NCBI RefSeq assembly: GCF_943192945.1 | Contig: NZ_CALPCE010000005.1 | Span: 111,386-175,385, forward strand | Length of the DNA stretch: 64,000 bases | Source: Anaerocaecibacter muris | GTDB lineage: Bacteria; Bacillota; Clostridia; Christensenellales; Pumilibacteraceae | Direction: 5' to 3' | Shown: positions 15,176 through 25,395 of the stretch, piece after piece | Position numbering within the stretch: the first letter of the stretch is position 1 | Layout of the letters: each line of letters starts with the position of its first letter | Made by a program: the position numbers and the translations under genes | Notes under the pieces: generated by a model | Told to the model about the DNA's origin: nothing | The model's input: the letters and a program-made list of their open reading frames with translations, nothing else | The model's database searches: none

Positions 15176-17755
15176 ATGAGCTTATCGCCAATGATGAAGC
15201 AGTACAAGCAGATAAAAAACGAATATCCCGATACGATACTGATGTTTCGGCTCGGCGATTTTTACGAAATGTTTTTCGACGACGCGGTAACCGTATCGCG
15301 CGAACTTGATTTAACGCTTACTGGCAGAGCGTGCGGCATGGGCGAACGCGCGCCCATGTGCGGCGTGCCGCATCATGCCGTTCAGACGTATATTGCGCGA
15401 CTGCTTAAAAAAGGGTATAAAGTAGCGATTTGCGAACAAATGCAAGACCCTGCGGACGTAGTAAAGGGAATTGTAGACAGAAGCGTTACGCGCATTATTA
15501 CGGGCGGCACTATTACCGATACCGACAGTTTGAGCGACGACAAAAACAACTATCTTATGTCGCTGTACCTCGACGACAACGGCGTCGGCGCGGTGTGGAC
15601 GGATATTACAACGTCCGAAACGTATAACCATTATATTCCGTGCCCGATTAAAGTTAAGCTAAACGACTTGCTTATGCGCATCAAGCCCGCGGAAATAATT
15701 TGCAATTCCAAAATGCTCGAAGAAAGCGTGGAACTTTCCGCCGTCAAGTACGGCTCGGTCTGCAATATGTCGCAGTACGACGACGAAAAGTTCGATTACG
15801 AAACGGCAAAGCGCACGCTCACGGGAATTATCGACGAGCGCGAGCTGAAAGCCATGAGCAAAACTCCCGCGTGTGTTTGCGCGGAAGGCGCGCTTGTTGC
15901 ATATGTTCAGAATATGCAGTTCCGCAAGGACGTCAATATCGGCGCGACCGAAAATTACGAGTCCGAAGTGTACATGGATATTGATGCAAACACGGCAAAA
16001 ACACTCGAACTTGTGGAATCGCAGAGCCGTAAACGCGGCACGACTTTGCGCGACGTAATCAATAAAACATGCACTCCGATGGGCGACAGACTTCTGCAAA
16101 AGTGGATATTGCGCCCGTTGTGCGTCAAATCGAAAATCGAGGAGCGGTTAGACGCCGTTGACGCATTGTATTGCGATACGATTTTGCGCGAAAGACTGCG
16201 CGCGTCGTTATCCAATATCAAGGACGTTATTCGCATATCGGCAAATCTTGCTCTCGGCGAAATCAAGCCGAAAGACGTGCTTGCGCTCAATTCGTCGTTG
16301 CACGCCGTTCCTGACATAAAGCAGTCGTTACAAAACGCGTCCGCTACGTTGCTGAAAAGCATTGACGGCGAAATAGATCAAATGTCGGAACTATCCGATT
16401 TGATTGATCGCGCCATTGCCGTCAACGATTCGTCGGGTTCAAAAGACGGCGAAAACTATATCATTAAGTCGGAATATGACGCAAAGCTGGACGAATATCG
16501 CGCGCTTGTCAAAAATTCGCGCGACATAATTGCCAAAATGGAAGCGGAGGAGCGCGAGAAAACGCATATTAAAAACCTGCGCATTTCTTACAACCGTTTA
16601 TTCGGATATTTTATCGAAGTTCCGAGGCAGTACGATTCGCAAGTGCCCGATTATTATCAGCGCAGACAGACTGTTGCCAATGCGGAAAGATACTGTACGG
16701 ATGAGTTGAAATCGCTTGAATATAAAGTGCTTAACGCGGCGGATCTTGCCGAAAAGCGCGAAAAAGAGCTGTATTTGCAAACGCTTGCAATACTGCGCGA
16801 ACATTGCGCGGATTTCAATAAATTCGGCAAAGCCGTAGCTCAACTCGATTGTCTTGTCGCGCTCGCAACCGTGGCAAAAAGCAACGGTTATTGCAAGCCC
16901 GAAATTTCTTCGGACAGTGAAGTAACCATATCGGAAGGGCGACACCCCGTTGCGGAACTATTGCCGTCCGACGAAATATTTGTTCCCAACAGCACCGCGC
17001 TTAACGATACGGATTCTAAAATCATGTTGATTACCGGTCCTAATATGGCAGGTAAAAGCCTTTATATGCGACAGGTCGCGCTCATAACGGTGCTTGCGCA
17101 TATCGGCTCGTTCGTTCCCGCAAAGCATGCGCGAATAGGACTTGTAGATAAGGTGTTTACCCGCGTCGGCGCGAGCGACGATATTTCCACGGGGCGAAGC
17201 ACGTTCATGGTGGAAATGAGCGAAGTTTCCGTAATTCTCGAAAACGCTACGGACAAAAGCCTCATTTTGCTCGACGAAATAGGCAGAGGCACTTCGACTT
17301 ACGACGGGTTGAGCATTGCTTGGTCCGTAATCGAATATTTGGCGCAAAAGTTAAGCGCAAAAGTGTTGTTCTCTACGCATTTCCACGAACTTACCGAACT
17401 CGAAGGCACGATAAACGGTCTTAAAAACTACAAGTTTACCGCAAAAGAGAACGGCGGCGGAATTAAATTTATCCGAAAAATTATGCGGGGTAGCGCAAAT
17501 AAAAGTTTTGGCATAGAAGTTTCCGCTTTGGCGGGACTGCCGCAATCCGTGCTCGAACGCGCAAAACAGTTGCTTGCACAGCTTGTAAACGCCGATATTG
17601 CGCATAAAGCGAACGATGTGCGTCAGCTCTCTCTATTCGACAACGTGTCGCGTTACGACGAAATTATTCGCATAATAAAAGAGCTCGATATAAACGAAAT
17701 TACTCCGCGCACGGCGCTCGACATATTAAGCGACTTAAAGGAAAAAACCGAGTAA
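15176..17755 (+). CDS. mutS: DNA mismatch repair protein MutS
   Basis: Recognises mismatches and recruits MutL. The N-terminal mismatch-binding motif GDFYEMF is at about residues 25-31. The connector, clamp and lever domains follow, then the ATPase with Walker A GPNMAGKS at about 620-627, the DEIGRGTST Walker B/signature region and the C-terminal helix-turn-helix. Length 859 is usual. It begins 16 nt after miaB with GAGGTAGGTG upstream and abuts mutL without a gap, consistent with stoichiometric expression. Confidence 0.97.
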   Translation: MSLSPMMKQYKQIKNEYPDTILMFRLGDFYEMFFDDAVTVSRELDLTLTGRACGMGERAPMCGVPHHAVQTYIARLLKKGYKVAICEQMQDPADVVKGIVDRSVTRIITGGTITDTDSLSDDKNNYLMSLYLDDNGVGAVWTDITTSETYNHYIPCPIKVKLNDLLMRIKPAEIICNSKMLEESVELSAVKYGSVCNMSQYDDEKFDYETAKRTLTGIIDERELKAMSKTPACVCAEGALVAYVQNMQFRKDVNIGATENYESEVYMDIDANTAKTLELVESQSRKRGTTLRDVINKTCTPMGDRLLQKWILRPLCVKSKIEERLDAVDALYCDTILRERLRASLSNIKDVIRISANLALGEIKPKDVLALNSSLHAVPDIKQSLQNASATLLKSIDGEIDQMSELSDLIDRAIAVNDSSGSKDGENYIIKSEYDAKLDEYRALVKNSRDIIAKMEAEEREKTHIKNLRISYNRLFGYFIEVPRQYDSQVPDYYQRRQTVANAERYCTDELKSLEYKVLNAADLAEKREKELYLQTLAILREHCADFNKFGKAVAQLDCLVALATVAKSNGYCKPEISSDSEVTISEGRHPVAELLPSDEIFVPNSTALNDTDSKIMLITGPNMAGKSLYMRQVALITVLAHIGSFVPAKHARIGLVDKVFTRVGASDDISTGRSTFMVEMSEVSVILENATDKSLILLDEIGRGTSTYDGLSIAWSVIEYLAQKLSAKVLFSTHFHELTELEGTINGLKNYKFTAKENGGGIKFIRKIMRGSANKSFGIEVSALAGLPQSVLERAKQLLAQLVNADIAHKANDVRQLSLFDNVSRYDEIIRIIKELDINEITPRTALDILSDLKEKTE

Positions 17756-19606
17756 ATGAAAATCAACAGACTACCGAGCGAAATATTTAATCGAATTGCC
17801 GCGGGAGAGGTTGTGGAAAGCCCGTCGTCAATCGTTAAAGAATTGACCGAAAACGCTATCGACGCGGGCGCGACTGAAATTTCCGTGTCCGTCAAGGGCG
17901 GGGGAATAGACTTTATTCGCATAACCGATAACGGTTGCGGTATTGATTTTGACGATATGCCGACCGCGTTCATGCCACACGCGACGAGCAAAATAAAAAA
18001 ACTCGACGATCTCGACACGATAGGCACGCTGGGATTTCGCGGCGAGGCGTTGCCGAGCATTGCTTCGGTTGCCGACGTAACAATGATTACGCGTACTGCC
18101 GATAGCGAATTCGGCGGCAGAATAGTGTATAAAGACGGCAAACTAATCGAACACGAAGAATGCGGCGCAAGCCACGGCACGTCCGTAACAGTCGAAAATT
18201 TGTTCAAGAATATCCCCGCGCGCAAAAAGTTTCTCAATAAACCGTCGCGCGAAGAAACAAAAATTTTAACGTTGATAGAACATCTTGTTCTTGCCAATCC
18301 CGATATTACGTTTAAGTTCGACAGCGAAAGCAAACGTTTTTCGTCGTCGGGCGAAGGGCTCGAAAGCGCGGTTTTTGCCGTTTACGGCGACGGCGTTTTA
18401 AAAAATACCGCAAAAGTAAAACTCGAAGAGCCGCCCATGACGGTTGAGGGCTTTACCTGTTTACCGACTTTTACAAAACCGTCAAAGAATTATCAAAACA
18501 TAATAATTAACGGTCGCTATGTGGAGAGCGCGGATATACAGTATGCCGTGTATTCGGTTTACGCGCCGTATTTAATGAAGCGGCAGTATCCGTTGTTTGT
18601 ACTGCATATAACAATGCCGTTCGACATGGTGGACGTAAACGTCCATCCAAGCAAACTGCAAGTCAAGTTCGCCGACACGCTCAAAGTAAAATCGCTTGTC
18701 GCGCGCGCCGTTAAAAACGCGGTTCAACCCAAACTTACGGACGTAAAACAGTTGTGCGACGATGATTTCGGAATAGAGCCGCCGCCTATGTATTACGGGA
18801 AAGCGCACACGTTGAGATCGTTTTTCGACGTTGCGCCTCCGCAGTATAGCGGCGTAAAGACCGATATTGCCGAACCGCAGTTCGACGGCGTTAAACAATC
18901 CGACGTTTCTGATAATTTGTCAGCGACCGAAAATGCGGAGCAAATATATCCGCCGCAGACGAGCGAAACGCCTGTGTATTCGGACGTTTATCAGTCCGTT
19001 GCGGATTTTACCGAAACGGAAGTTTTTGCGCCGATAGAGTGCAAATACGTAGGCAAACTTTTTAATACGTATTTGGTTTTGGAACGCGGCGAGCAGTGCT
19101 ATTTTATAGATCAGCACGCGGCGCACGAAAAATTGTTGTATGACAGACTTTTGCGCGATTACGAATCGAAACGCATGCAAACGCAACCGCTTATGATTCC
19201 TTTCGTGTTTGACGTGTCAGCTGCGGACGCGGAATTGATTATGGAAAATCTCGATCTGTTTGAAGATTGCGGTTTTGGAATTGCGCCGTTCGGGGAATAT
19301 ACGTTTACGTTGTCTTATTTGCCATACGAGTGTGTTGGTATCGATTTGCAATCGTTCGCCGCGGATTTGTTGTTGCTTATCAATTCGCGCGAAAAAAGCC
19401 CCATGACACTTAAAGAGCGGCTTATGCAAGCGGCGTGCAAAGCCGCGGTCAAAGGTGAAATCGACGATTTGAGTCAGTCGGAAATCGACGCGTTACTCGC
19501 GGAAATGACGGCGCGCAATATTACGCTGTTTTGTCCTCACGGCAGACCTATTGCCGTCGGCTTTTCCAAAAAGGAGATAGAAAAGTGGTTCAAGCGCATC
19601 GTATAA
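17756..19606 (+). CDS. mutL: DNA mismatch repair endonuclease MutL
   Basis: A GHKL ATPase with nicking endonuclease activity. The N-terminal motifs ENAIDAGA, DNGCGI and GFRGEAL are intact. A low-complexity linker spans about residues 350-425. The C-terminal metal-binding endonuclease motif is DQHAAHEKLLYD (about 452-463), where the usual final Glu of DQHA(x2)E(x4)E is Asp. The companion ACKAAVK and CPHGRP motifs are present, so nicking is still expected. It starts directly after the mutS stop and overlaps miaA by 22 nt. Confidence 0.96.
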   Translation: MKINRLPSEIFNRIAAGEVVESPSSIVKELTENAIDAGATEISVSVKGGGIDFIRITDNGCGIDFDDMPTAFMPHATSKIKKLDDLDTIGTLGFRGEALPSIASVADVTMITRTADSEFGGRIVYKDGKLIEHEECGASHGTSVTVENLFKNIPARKKFLNKPSREETKILTLIEHLVLANPDITFKFDSESKRFSSSGEGLESAVFAVYGDGVLKNTAKVKLEEPPMTVEGFTCLPTFTKPSKNYQNIIINGRYVESADIQYAVYSVYAPYLMKRQYPLFVLHITMPFDMVDVNVHPSKLQVKFADTLKVKSLVARAVKNAVQPKLTDVKQLCDDDFGIEPPPMYYGKAHTLRSFFDVAPPQYSGVKTDIAEPQFDGVKQSDVSDNLSATENAEQIYPPQTSETPVYSDVYQSVADFTETEVFAPIECKYVGKLFNTYLVLERGEQCYFIDQHAAHEKLLYDRLLRDYESKRMQTQPLMIPFVFDVSAADAELIMENLDLFEDCGFGIAPFGEYTFTLSYLPYECVGIDLQSFAADLLLLINSREKSPMTLKERLMQAACKAAVKGEIDDLSQSEIDALLAEMTARNITLFCPHGRPIAVGFSKKEIEKWFKRIV

Positions 19607-20493
19607 AAACGGTGGCGATTGCCGGCTGTACGGCAGTCGGTAAATCGGAAACCGCGCTTAAACTGGCGAGGCGTTTTAACGGTGTGCTTATCGGCGCGGA
19701 TTCGATGCAAATTTATCGCGGATTCGATATTGGTACCGGCAAACTGACTAAATCGGAGTGCGGCGAGATCGAGCATAAAATGATTGATATAGCCGACGGC
19801 GACGCCGATTTTTCGGTCGGCGAGTACGTTGAGTTTGCTAAAAAAGAAATAGAATCCGCCGCCGCGCGCGGAAAACTGCCGATTATCGTCGGCGGGACGG
19901 GATTATATATAACTTCTTTGCTATCTGGGTGTAACTTCGCCGACGCGCCCAAAGACGAAAATTTGCGGAAAACGCTTAAAATTCTGTCGCATTTTTTCGG
20001 AATTACGGTTATGCACGGCTTACTCGAATTTATAGATAAGCCGTCCGCCGAAAAAATTTCCGCGAACGACAGTAAACGCGTAATTCGCGCGCTGGAAATT
20101 TACGCGTTGCGCGGTGAAGCGAAATCTACGGTTGCGGAGTATAAAAAGCCATACGACGATTTAACTGTCGTATTGACGTTACCTCGCGAATTGTTATACG
20201 ACAGAATAAATCGAAGAGTACGTAAAATGTTTGACGACGGACTGATATGCGAAGCCGAGGGGCTTATGAAGTACAAAGAATGCGGCTCTATGCAGGCACT
20301 CGGCTACAAGCAAATCGCGGCTATGCAAGGAAGCCCGCGCGAGGTCATAGAAGAGGTTACGGCACAAAAAACACGTAATTATGCCAAACGCCAAATAACG
20401 TATTTTAAAAATATGAAGCTCGATAAAGTGTTTATTGACGCGCGCGATTATTCCGCCGTGGAAAATTGTATACGGCAGTTTGTGGAGAAATAA
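19585..20493 (+). CDS. miaA: tRNA dimethylallyltransferase MiaA
   Basis: Adds dimethylallyl to A37 of tRNAs reading UNN codons, giving the substrate of MiaB. The P-loop is GCTAVGKSE near the N-terminus (commonly GPTAVGKT), followed by GADSMQIYRG and the GGTGLY motif, with a C-terminal insert typical of the family. I choose the GTG at 19585, which has AAGGAG with 8-nt spacing; the upstream in-frame ATG at 19531 would overlap mutL by 76 nt. That gives 302 residues, the usual size. hfq, commonly next in Bacillota, is absent. Confidence 0.95.
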   Translation: MVQAHRIKTVAIAGCTAVGKSETALKLARRFNGVLIGADSMQIYRGFDIGTGKLTKSECGEIEHKMIDIADGDADFSVGEYVEFAKKEIESAAARGKLPIIVGGTGLYITSLLSGCNFADAPKDENLRKTLKILSHFFGITVMHGLLEFIDKPSAEKISANDSKRVIRALEIYALRGEAKSTVAEYKKPYDDLTVVLTLPRELLYDRINRRVRKMFDDGLICEAEGLMKYKECGSMQALGYKQIAAMQGSPREVIEEVTAQKTRNYAKRQITYFKNMKLDKVFIDARDYSAVENCIRQFVEK

Positions 20494-20495
20494 CT

Positions 20496-21704
20496 ATGTA
20501 CGGTAAACTTATAGACACGGCAATCGAAAAATTGTCCGACCAATTTAAAGCTGTTGACGAAATTGCTTTTGTCAATCAGCAAAAAGTGCTCAACGCATTT
20601 ATTAACAACCGCGTCGCGTTGCGTCATTTTAATCCTACTACAGGTTACGGATACGACGACGTTGCGCGGGATACTCTCAACAAGATATATGCCGAAGTAT
20701 TCGGCACGGAAGACGCAATAGTTTCTCCGTTGATAACTTCAGGCACGCATGCGCTTACAATAGCGTTGTTCGGGCTGCTTCGCCCCAATCAGACTCTGTT
20801 GTGTATTACAGGCAAACCATACGACACGTTGAACGATGTGATTTTCGGCGAGGGTTACGGGTCGCTTAAAGATTTCGGGGTGCGTTGCAAAATAGTCCCG
20901 CTTAAAGACGGTGCGCCCGATATTCCCGCAATAAAAGCGGCGATTAGAGGCGAAAATCCGTCCGTCGTCATGATACAGCGTTCGCGCGGTTATGATATGC
21001 GCCCTGCGCTGTCCGTCGAGCAGATTAACGAACTAATCGCGCTTGCGGATAGACAAAAATCTAAAATACTGTTGGATAACTGTTACGGTGAATTTGTGCA
21101 AGCGACGGAACCGTCGCAAGCCGACGCGATAGTCGGTTCGCTTATTAAAAACGTCGGAGGCGGCATTGCGCCGACAGGCGGGTACATTTGCGGCAGCCGA
21201 GCGGCGATAAACATGATTGAGGGGCGGTTGACCGCGCCGTCGATAGGGCGGGAAGTCGGGTCTTATGCGGGCGATTATAGACTGTTCTATCAGGGCTTGT
21301 TCATGGCGCCGCACGTTACGGCGCAAAGCGTCAAAACGGCAATGCTGTTTTCTCAAGTTTTGTCCGCGCTCGGGTACGAAACAATGCCCAAACCTAACGA
21401 AAAGTTTTACGATATTATATGTTCGGTTAAATTCGGTGACGAAAATAAACTGATTGATTTTTGCAAAACAATACAAAGCGCGTCGCCCGTGGATAGCTTT
21501 GCCGCGCCGGAGCCTTGGGACATGCCGGGGTATAACGACAAAGTAATTATGGCGGCAGGCGCGTTTGTACAGGGCGCATCGATAGAGCTGTCTTGCGACG
21601 CGCCGATCCGCCCGCCTTATATCGCGTATTTTCAAGGCGGACTAACACTCGAACACGGCATAATAGCTTTGCGAAAATGTGTTGCGGCGTTGGGCGGCGA
21701 ATAG
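20496..21704 (+). CDS. ynbB: PLP-dependent YnbB/methionine gamma-lyase family protein
   Basis: A fold-type I PLP enzyme of Pfam Met_gamma_lyase (also annotated aluminium-resistance protein). The likely PLP lysine lies in SLIKNVGGGIAPTGGY (about residue 218), with LITSGTHAL for phosphate binding and LLDNCYGEF for the ring-binding Asp. The physiological substrate is not established for this family. It starts 2 nt after miaA with GGAG 8 nt upstream, replacing the in-frame start at 20466. A 7-bp inverted repeat (21706-21722) follows the stop but lacks a U tract. Confidence 0.85.
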   Translation: MYGKLIDTAIEKLSDQFKAVDEIAFVNQQKVLNAFINNRVALRHFNPTTGYGYDDVARDTLNKIYAEVFGTEDAIVSPLITSGTHALTIALFGLLRPNQTLLCITGKPYDTLNDVIFGEGYGSLKDFGVRCKIVPLKDGAPDIPAIKAAIRGENPSVVMIQRSRGYDMRPALSVEQINELIALADRQKSKILLDNCYGEFVQATEPSQADAIVGSLIKNVGGGIAPTGGYICGSRAAINMIEGRLTAPSIGREVGSYAGDYRLFYQGLFMAPHVTAQSVKTAMLFSQVLSALGYETMPKPNEKFYDIICSVKFGDENKLIDFCKTIQSASPVDSFAAPEPWDMPGYNDKVIMAAGAFVQGASIELSCDAPIRPPYIAYFQGGLTLEHGIIALRKCVAALGGE

Positions 21705-21769
21705 CGTTTTGCACAGCAAAACAGCGGCGAAATCACAGCGCATTTATTTATGCTTTTATGTAAAAATAC

Positions 21770-21798
21770 TTGATTTTTACCGTGCGTTGTGCTATGCT
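21770..21798 (+). promoter_or_regulatory. Promoter of eno
   Basis: TTGATT (21770-21775), a 17-nt spacer and TATGCT (21793-21798). Predicted start near 21805. Confidence 0.75.
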
Positions 21799-21827
21799 TT
21801 AATAGGTCATTACCAAATACTTTTTAA

Positions 21828-23132
<1,305 letters not shown>

Positions 23133-23166
23133 TCGCTTAGCAATTATTAAGTAAAACAAATCGCAT

Positions 23167-23203
23167 AAAAGCGGCGTTGCGGAATTTGCACCGTCGCTTT
23201 TTT
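23167..23203 (+). terminator. Terminator of eno
   Basis: A 14-bp stem with one mismatch and one G-U pair (AAAAGCGGCGTTGC / GCACCGTCGCTTTT), 7-nt loop and T6 tail, 35 nt after the eno stop. Confidence 0.9.
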
Positions 23204-23243
23204 CGTGTGCAAATATTATTAGTAAAATTAAGGTTTTATACTA

Positions 23244-23272
23244 TTGCAAAATTATTGTATTTGTTGTATAAT
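23244..23272 (+). promoter_or_regulatory. Promoter of the HIT-to-thiI operon
   Basis: TTGCAA (23244-23249), a 17-nt spacer and TATAAT (23267-23272). Predicted start near 23279. All eight genes downstream to 29516 overlap or nearly touch, and I see no other strong promoter between them. Confidence 0.75.
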
Positions 23273-23289
23273 ACATAATGAGGTGATTT

Positions 23290-23646
23290 ATGGAAGACTG
23301 TGTGTTCTGTAAAATTTTAAGCGGAGAAATCCCGTCGCATCGGTTTTATGAAGACGATCTTATGATTATTATCGCCGATATAGAACCGAAAGCCGAAAAG
23401 CACTATTTGGCGATATTCAAAAAACACTGCAAACTGTTTACCGAAATGACGGCGGAAGACGCCGTGCATCTCGGCAGTTGTATTCGCAAGATTGGCGAGC
23501 TTGCGCCGTCGCTCGGACTGGAAAACGGATTCAGAATAGCCGTTAATCAAGGCGAGGACGCTCAACAAACCGTTCCGCATTTGCACATACATATACTCGG
23601 CGGACAAAAACTTACCGAAACCAATTACAGGAAAAATGCGCAATAA
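23290..23646 (+). CDS. HIT family protein
   Basis: A 118-residue histidine-triad nucleotide hydrolase or transferase. The triad is H97-L-H99-I-H101 (PHLHIHILGG), with the N-terminal CVFCKIL and Asp30 (IADIEP) typical of Hint-type proteins. These usually hydrolyse AMP-linked phosphoramidates; the substrate here is unknown. GAGGTG precedes the ATG. The 3' end overlaps the next gene by 11 nt. Confidence 0.9.
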   Translation: MEDCVFCKILSGEIPSHRFYEDDLMIIIADIEPKAEKHYLAIFKKHCKLFTEMTAEDAVHLGSCIRKIGELAPSLGLENGFRIAVNQGEDAQQTVPHLHIHILGGQKLTETNYRKNAQ

Positions 23647-24214
23647 GGCCTCGACAGATACAGGCGCAATATACAGCATAGGCATGTCTGTGTTTAACGG
23701 CGCTCCGCAAAAAGAATACGTCAGTGCGACATGCGGATCGCCATGCGAGTATGCGGAGATATTCGAGTCGGCGGTCAACGCGTTTGCAAACGAAGCCCGC
23801 GTCGCTTTTGAAATAAGCTCGAATAAAGTCGGCGATAATGTAAAACGATACGAAAGTCCGCGCGCGTTTATAATCAAGTTGATGTTGGCAATCGGATTAT
23901 TGCCGCACGACAATTCGTTTGCTGTAATAGCAAAACTTGTAGAAACGCTGTGCTTAAATCCGCAAATTCGACTTAACGACGCAATTATGAGATTTGCCGA
24001 GGCGCACGGTTCAACGGTGGACGCCGTTACGAGAGCGATAGAAAAAAGTCTTGACGCATACGACGAAAAGCTAATACAAAGGGTAACTGCCTTTACGCAA
24101 TCCCGTCCGATGACGGCAAAAGACATAATATGCGACATTGCCGTGTATGTAAGAGCAAAATATATTGACGGAAAAATGTCAAATGAACAATATCTCGGAC
24201 AACCCATATATTAA
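23636..24214 (+). CDS. Stand-alone Spo0A C-terminal-like DNA-binding protein (first of a pair)
   Basis: A 192-residue protein without receiver domain, membrane helix or signal. Residues about 70-180 follow the pattern of the Spo0A effector domain: a helix ending in AIGLLPHDNS (Spo0A: EIGVPAHIKG), a helix with VETLCLNPQI, then AIMRFAEAHGSTVDAVTRAIEKSL matching the region of KFNTTASRVERAIRHAI, and a last PMTAKDIICDIA helix. The first 60 residues are not recognised. DNA binding is inferred from this resemblance only. It overlaps both neighbours, and a response regulator follows two genes later, so it may act with that signalling system. Confidence 0.55.
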   Translation: MRNKASTDTGAIYSIGMSVFNGAPQKEYVSATCGSPCEYAEIFESAVNAFANEARVAFEISSNKVGDNVKRYESPRAFIIKLMLAIGLLPHDNSFAVIAKLVETLCLNPQIRLNDAIMRFAEAHGSTVDAVTRAIEKSLDAYDEKLIQRVTAFTQSRPMTAKDIICDIAVYVRAKYIDGKMSNEQYLGQPIY

Positions 24215-24701
24215 AAACAGATATACTTCGCTTAACGAGTATTCGCTAAATACGTTCTTGTTTCGCGACGTCGCAGTCGAACGCGCGGGGAACTGCGACG
24301 AAATAAAACTGGCGTTAGGCAATATTTTAGCGGCGCACGGCTTCAACATCAACCTGATCGGCTTTAAGTTTATACTCAATTTGACGGCGCGGTATTTAAT
24401 TAAAAGCGATTACGACGAGGCTGCGGAAATACAGACAATCGCAGATATATACGGTACAATTCCGAATATTGTGCGCGACAGCATTAAAGCCTGTGTAAAC
24501 TACAACCGACGTTTTATCAAATCCGCGTCCGCAGAGCTTGGATATAACATAGATTCGAGTAAGGCGTTGGAGATAAAAGACGTAGTGGAAATAATTGGCG
24601 CGCTGTTCAAGATAAACTACAATTATATCGCGGACAGCGAAATAACGGACGATGGCAGACGCGCTGTAAATTTTGTCAGGATGACATTAAATCATGGATA
24701 A
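24183..24701 (+). CDS. Stand-alone Spo0A C-terminal-like protein (second of a pair)
   Basis: A 172-residue soluble protein related in plan to the preceding one. About residues 40-105 show the same helix order: ALGNILAAHGFNINLIGFKF, a linking helix, then IQTIADIYGTIPNIVRDSIKACV, which lines up with the recognition helix-turn-helix of Spo0A (TTASRVERAIRHA). The C-terminal third (ALEIKDVVEIIGALF) could match the final helix. No receiver is present. The ATG at 24183 is chosen; an in-frame TTG at 24165 has AAGAG upstream and cannot be excluded. It overlaps the previous gene by 32 nt and the response regulator by 8 nt. Confidence 0.5.
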   Translation: MNNISDNPYIKNRYTSLNEYSLNTFLFRDVAVERAGNCDEIKLALGNILAAHGFNINLIGFKFILNLTARYLIKSDYDEAAEIQTIADIYGTIPNIVRDSIKACVNYNRRFIKSASAELGYNIDSSKALEIKDVVEIIGALFKINYNYIADSEITDDGRRAVNFVRMTLNHG

Positions 24702-25383
24702 CAACGAAAAGAAAATCAAAATATTGATGGTTGACGACGACGAGCATATTTGTCAGTTGTTGGCGCTGTATCTTGAACGCGACGGGTTCGACGCGGAGTT
24801 TTGTCATAACGGCGAATCTGCGCTCGCAAAGCTCGGCACAACAGCATATGATGCGGTGTTGCTCGATGTTATGATGCCCGTAATGGACGGGTTTGAAGTG
24901 TTGACGGCGTTGCGCAAATTTTCCAACGTGCCCGTCATAATGCTATCTGCGCGCGGCGAGCCTACAGACAAAATAACGGGGTTGGATCGCGGTGCTGACG
25001 ACTATATAACCAAGCCGTTCGAGCCGCAGGAAATCACAGCACGAATTCGCGCCGTATTGCGCAGATCCAAGCCGTTAAAAGGAAAAGAGCGCGTCGATTT
25101 GTTTAATCTTTCGGTAAATCTGTCCGATTTCACTGTTACGCTTAACGGCGCCAAACTCGACATGCCGCCCAAAGAAATCGAGTTGTTGTATATGCTTGCC
25201 AAAACGCCAATGCACGTGTTTACTCGCGAAGATTTGCTCAATGAAATTTGGGGCGAATGCTATTCGGGCGATCCGCGCACGGTGGACGTTCATATAAAAC
25301 GCGTGCGCGAAAAGCTCGGCGATAATCCGCATTGGCGGCTTACGACGGTTTGGGGCGTCGGGTACAAGATAGAAGTATTTTAG
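24694..25383 (+). CDS. OmpR/PhoP-family response regulator
   Basis: A 229-residue two-component regulator. The receiver has the acidic pair DDD at 14-16, phospho-acceptor D58 (LLDVMMP), Thr/Ser in MLSARG and K in ITKPFEP. The C-terminal winged helix (about 130-229) has LPPKEIELLYMLA-type and TVDVHIKRVREKL motifs. It is a transcription factor, with the kinase gene next. Translation overlaps the upstream Spo0A-C-like gene. The signal and regulon are unknown. Confidence 0.95.
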   Translation: MDNNEKKIKILMVDDDEHICQLLALYLERDGFDAEFCHNGESALAKLGTTAYDAVLLDVMMPVMDGFEVLTALRKFSNVPVIMLSARGEPTDKITGLDRGADDYITKPFEPQEITARIRAVLRRSKPLKGKERVDLFNLSVNLSDFTVTLNGAKLDMPPKEIELLYMLAKTPMHVFTREDLLNEIWGECYSGDPRTVDVHIKRVREKLGDNPHWRLTTVWGVGYKIEVF

Positions 25384-25395
25384 GCGGATAGTAAA

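Noticed and set aside
21706..21722. Terminator after the YnbB-type gene
   Set aside because: The 7-bp inverted repeat has no U tract on either strand, so I do not call it.
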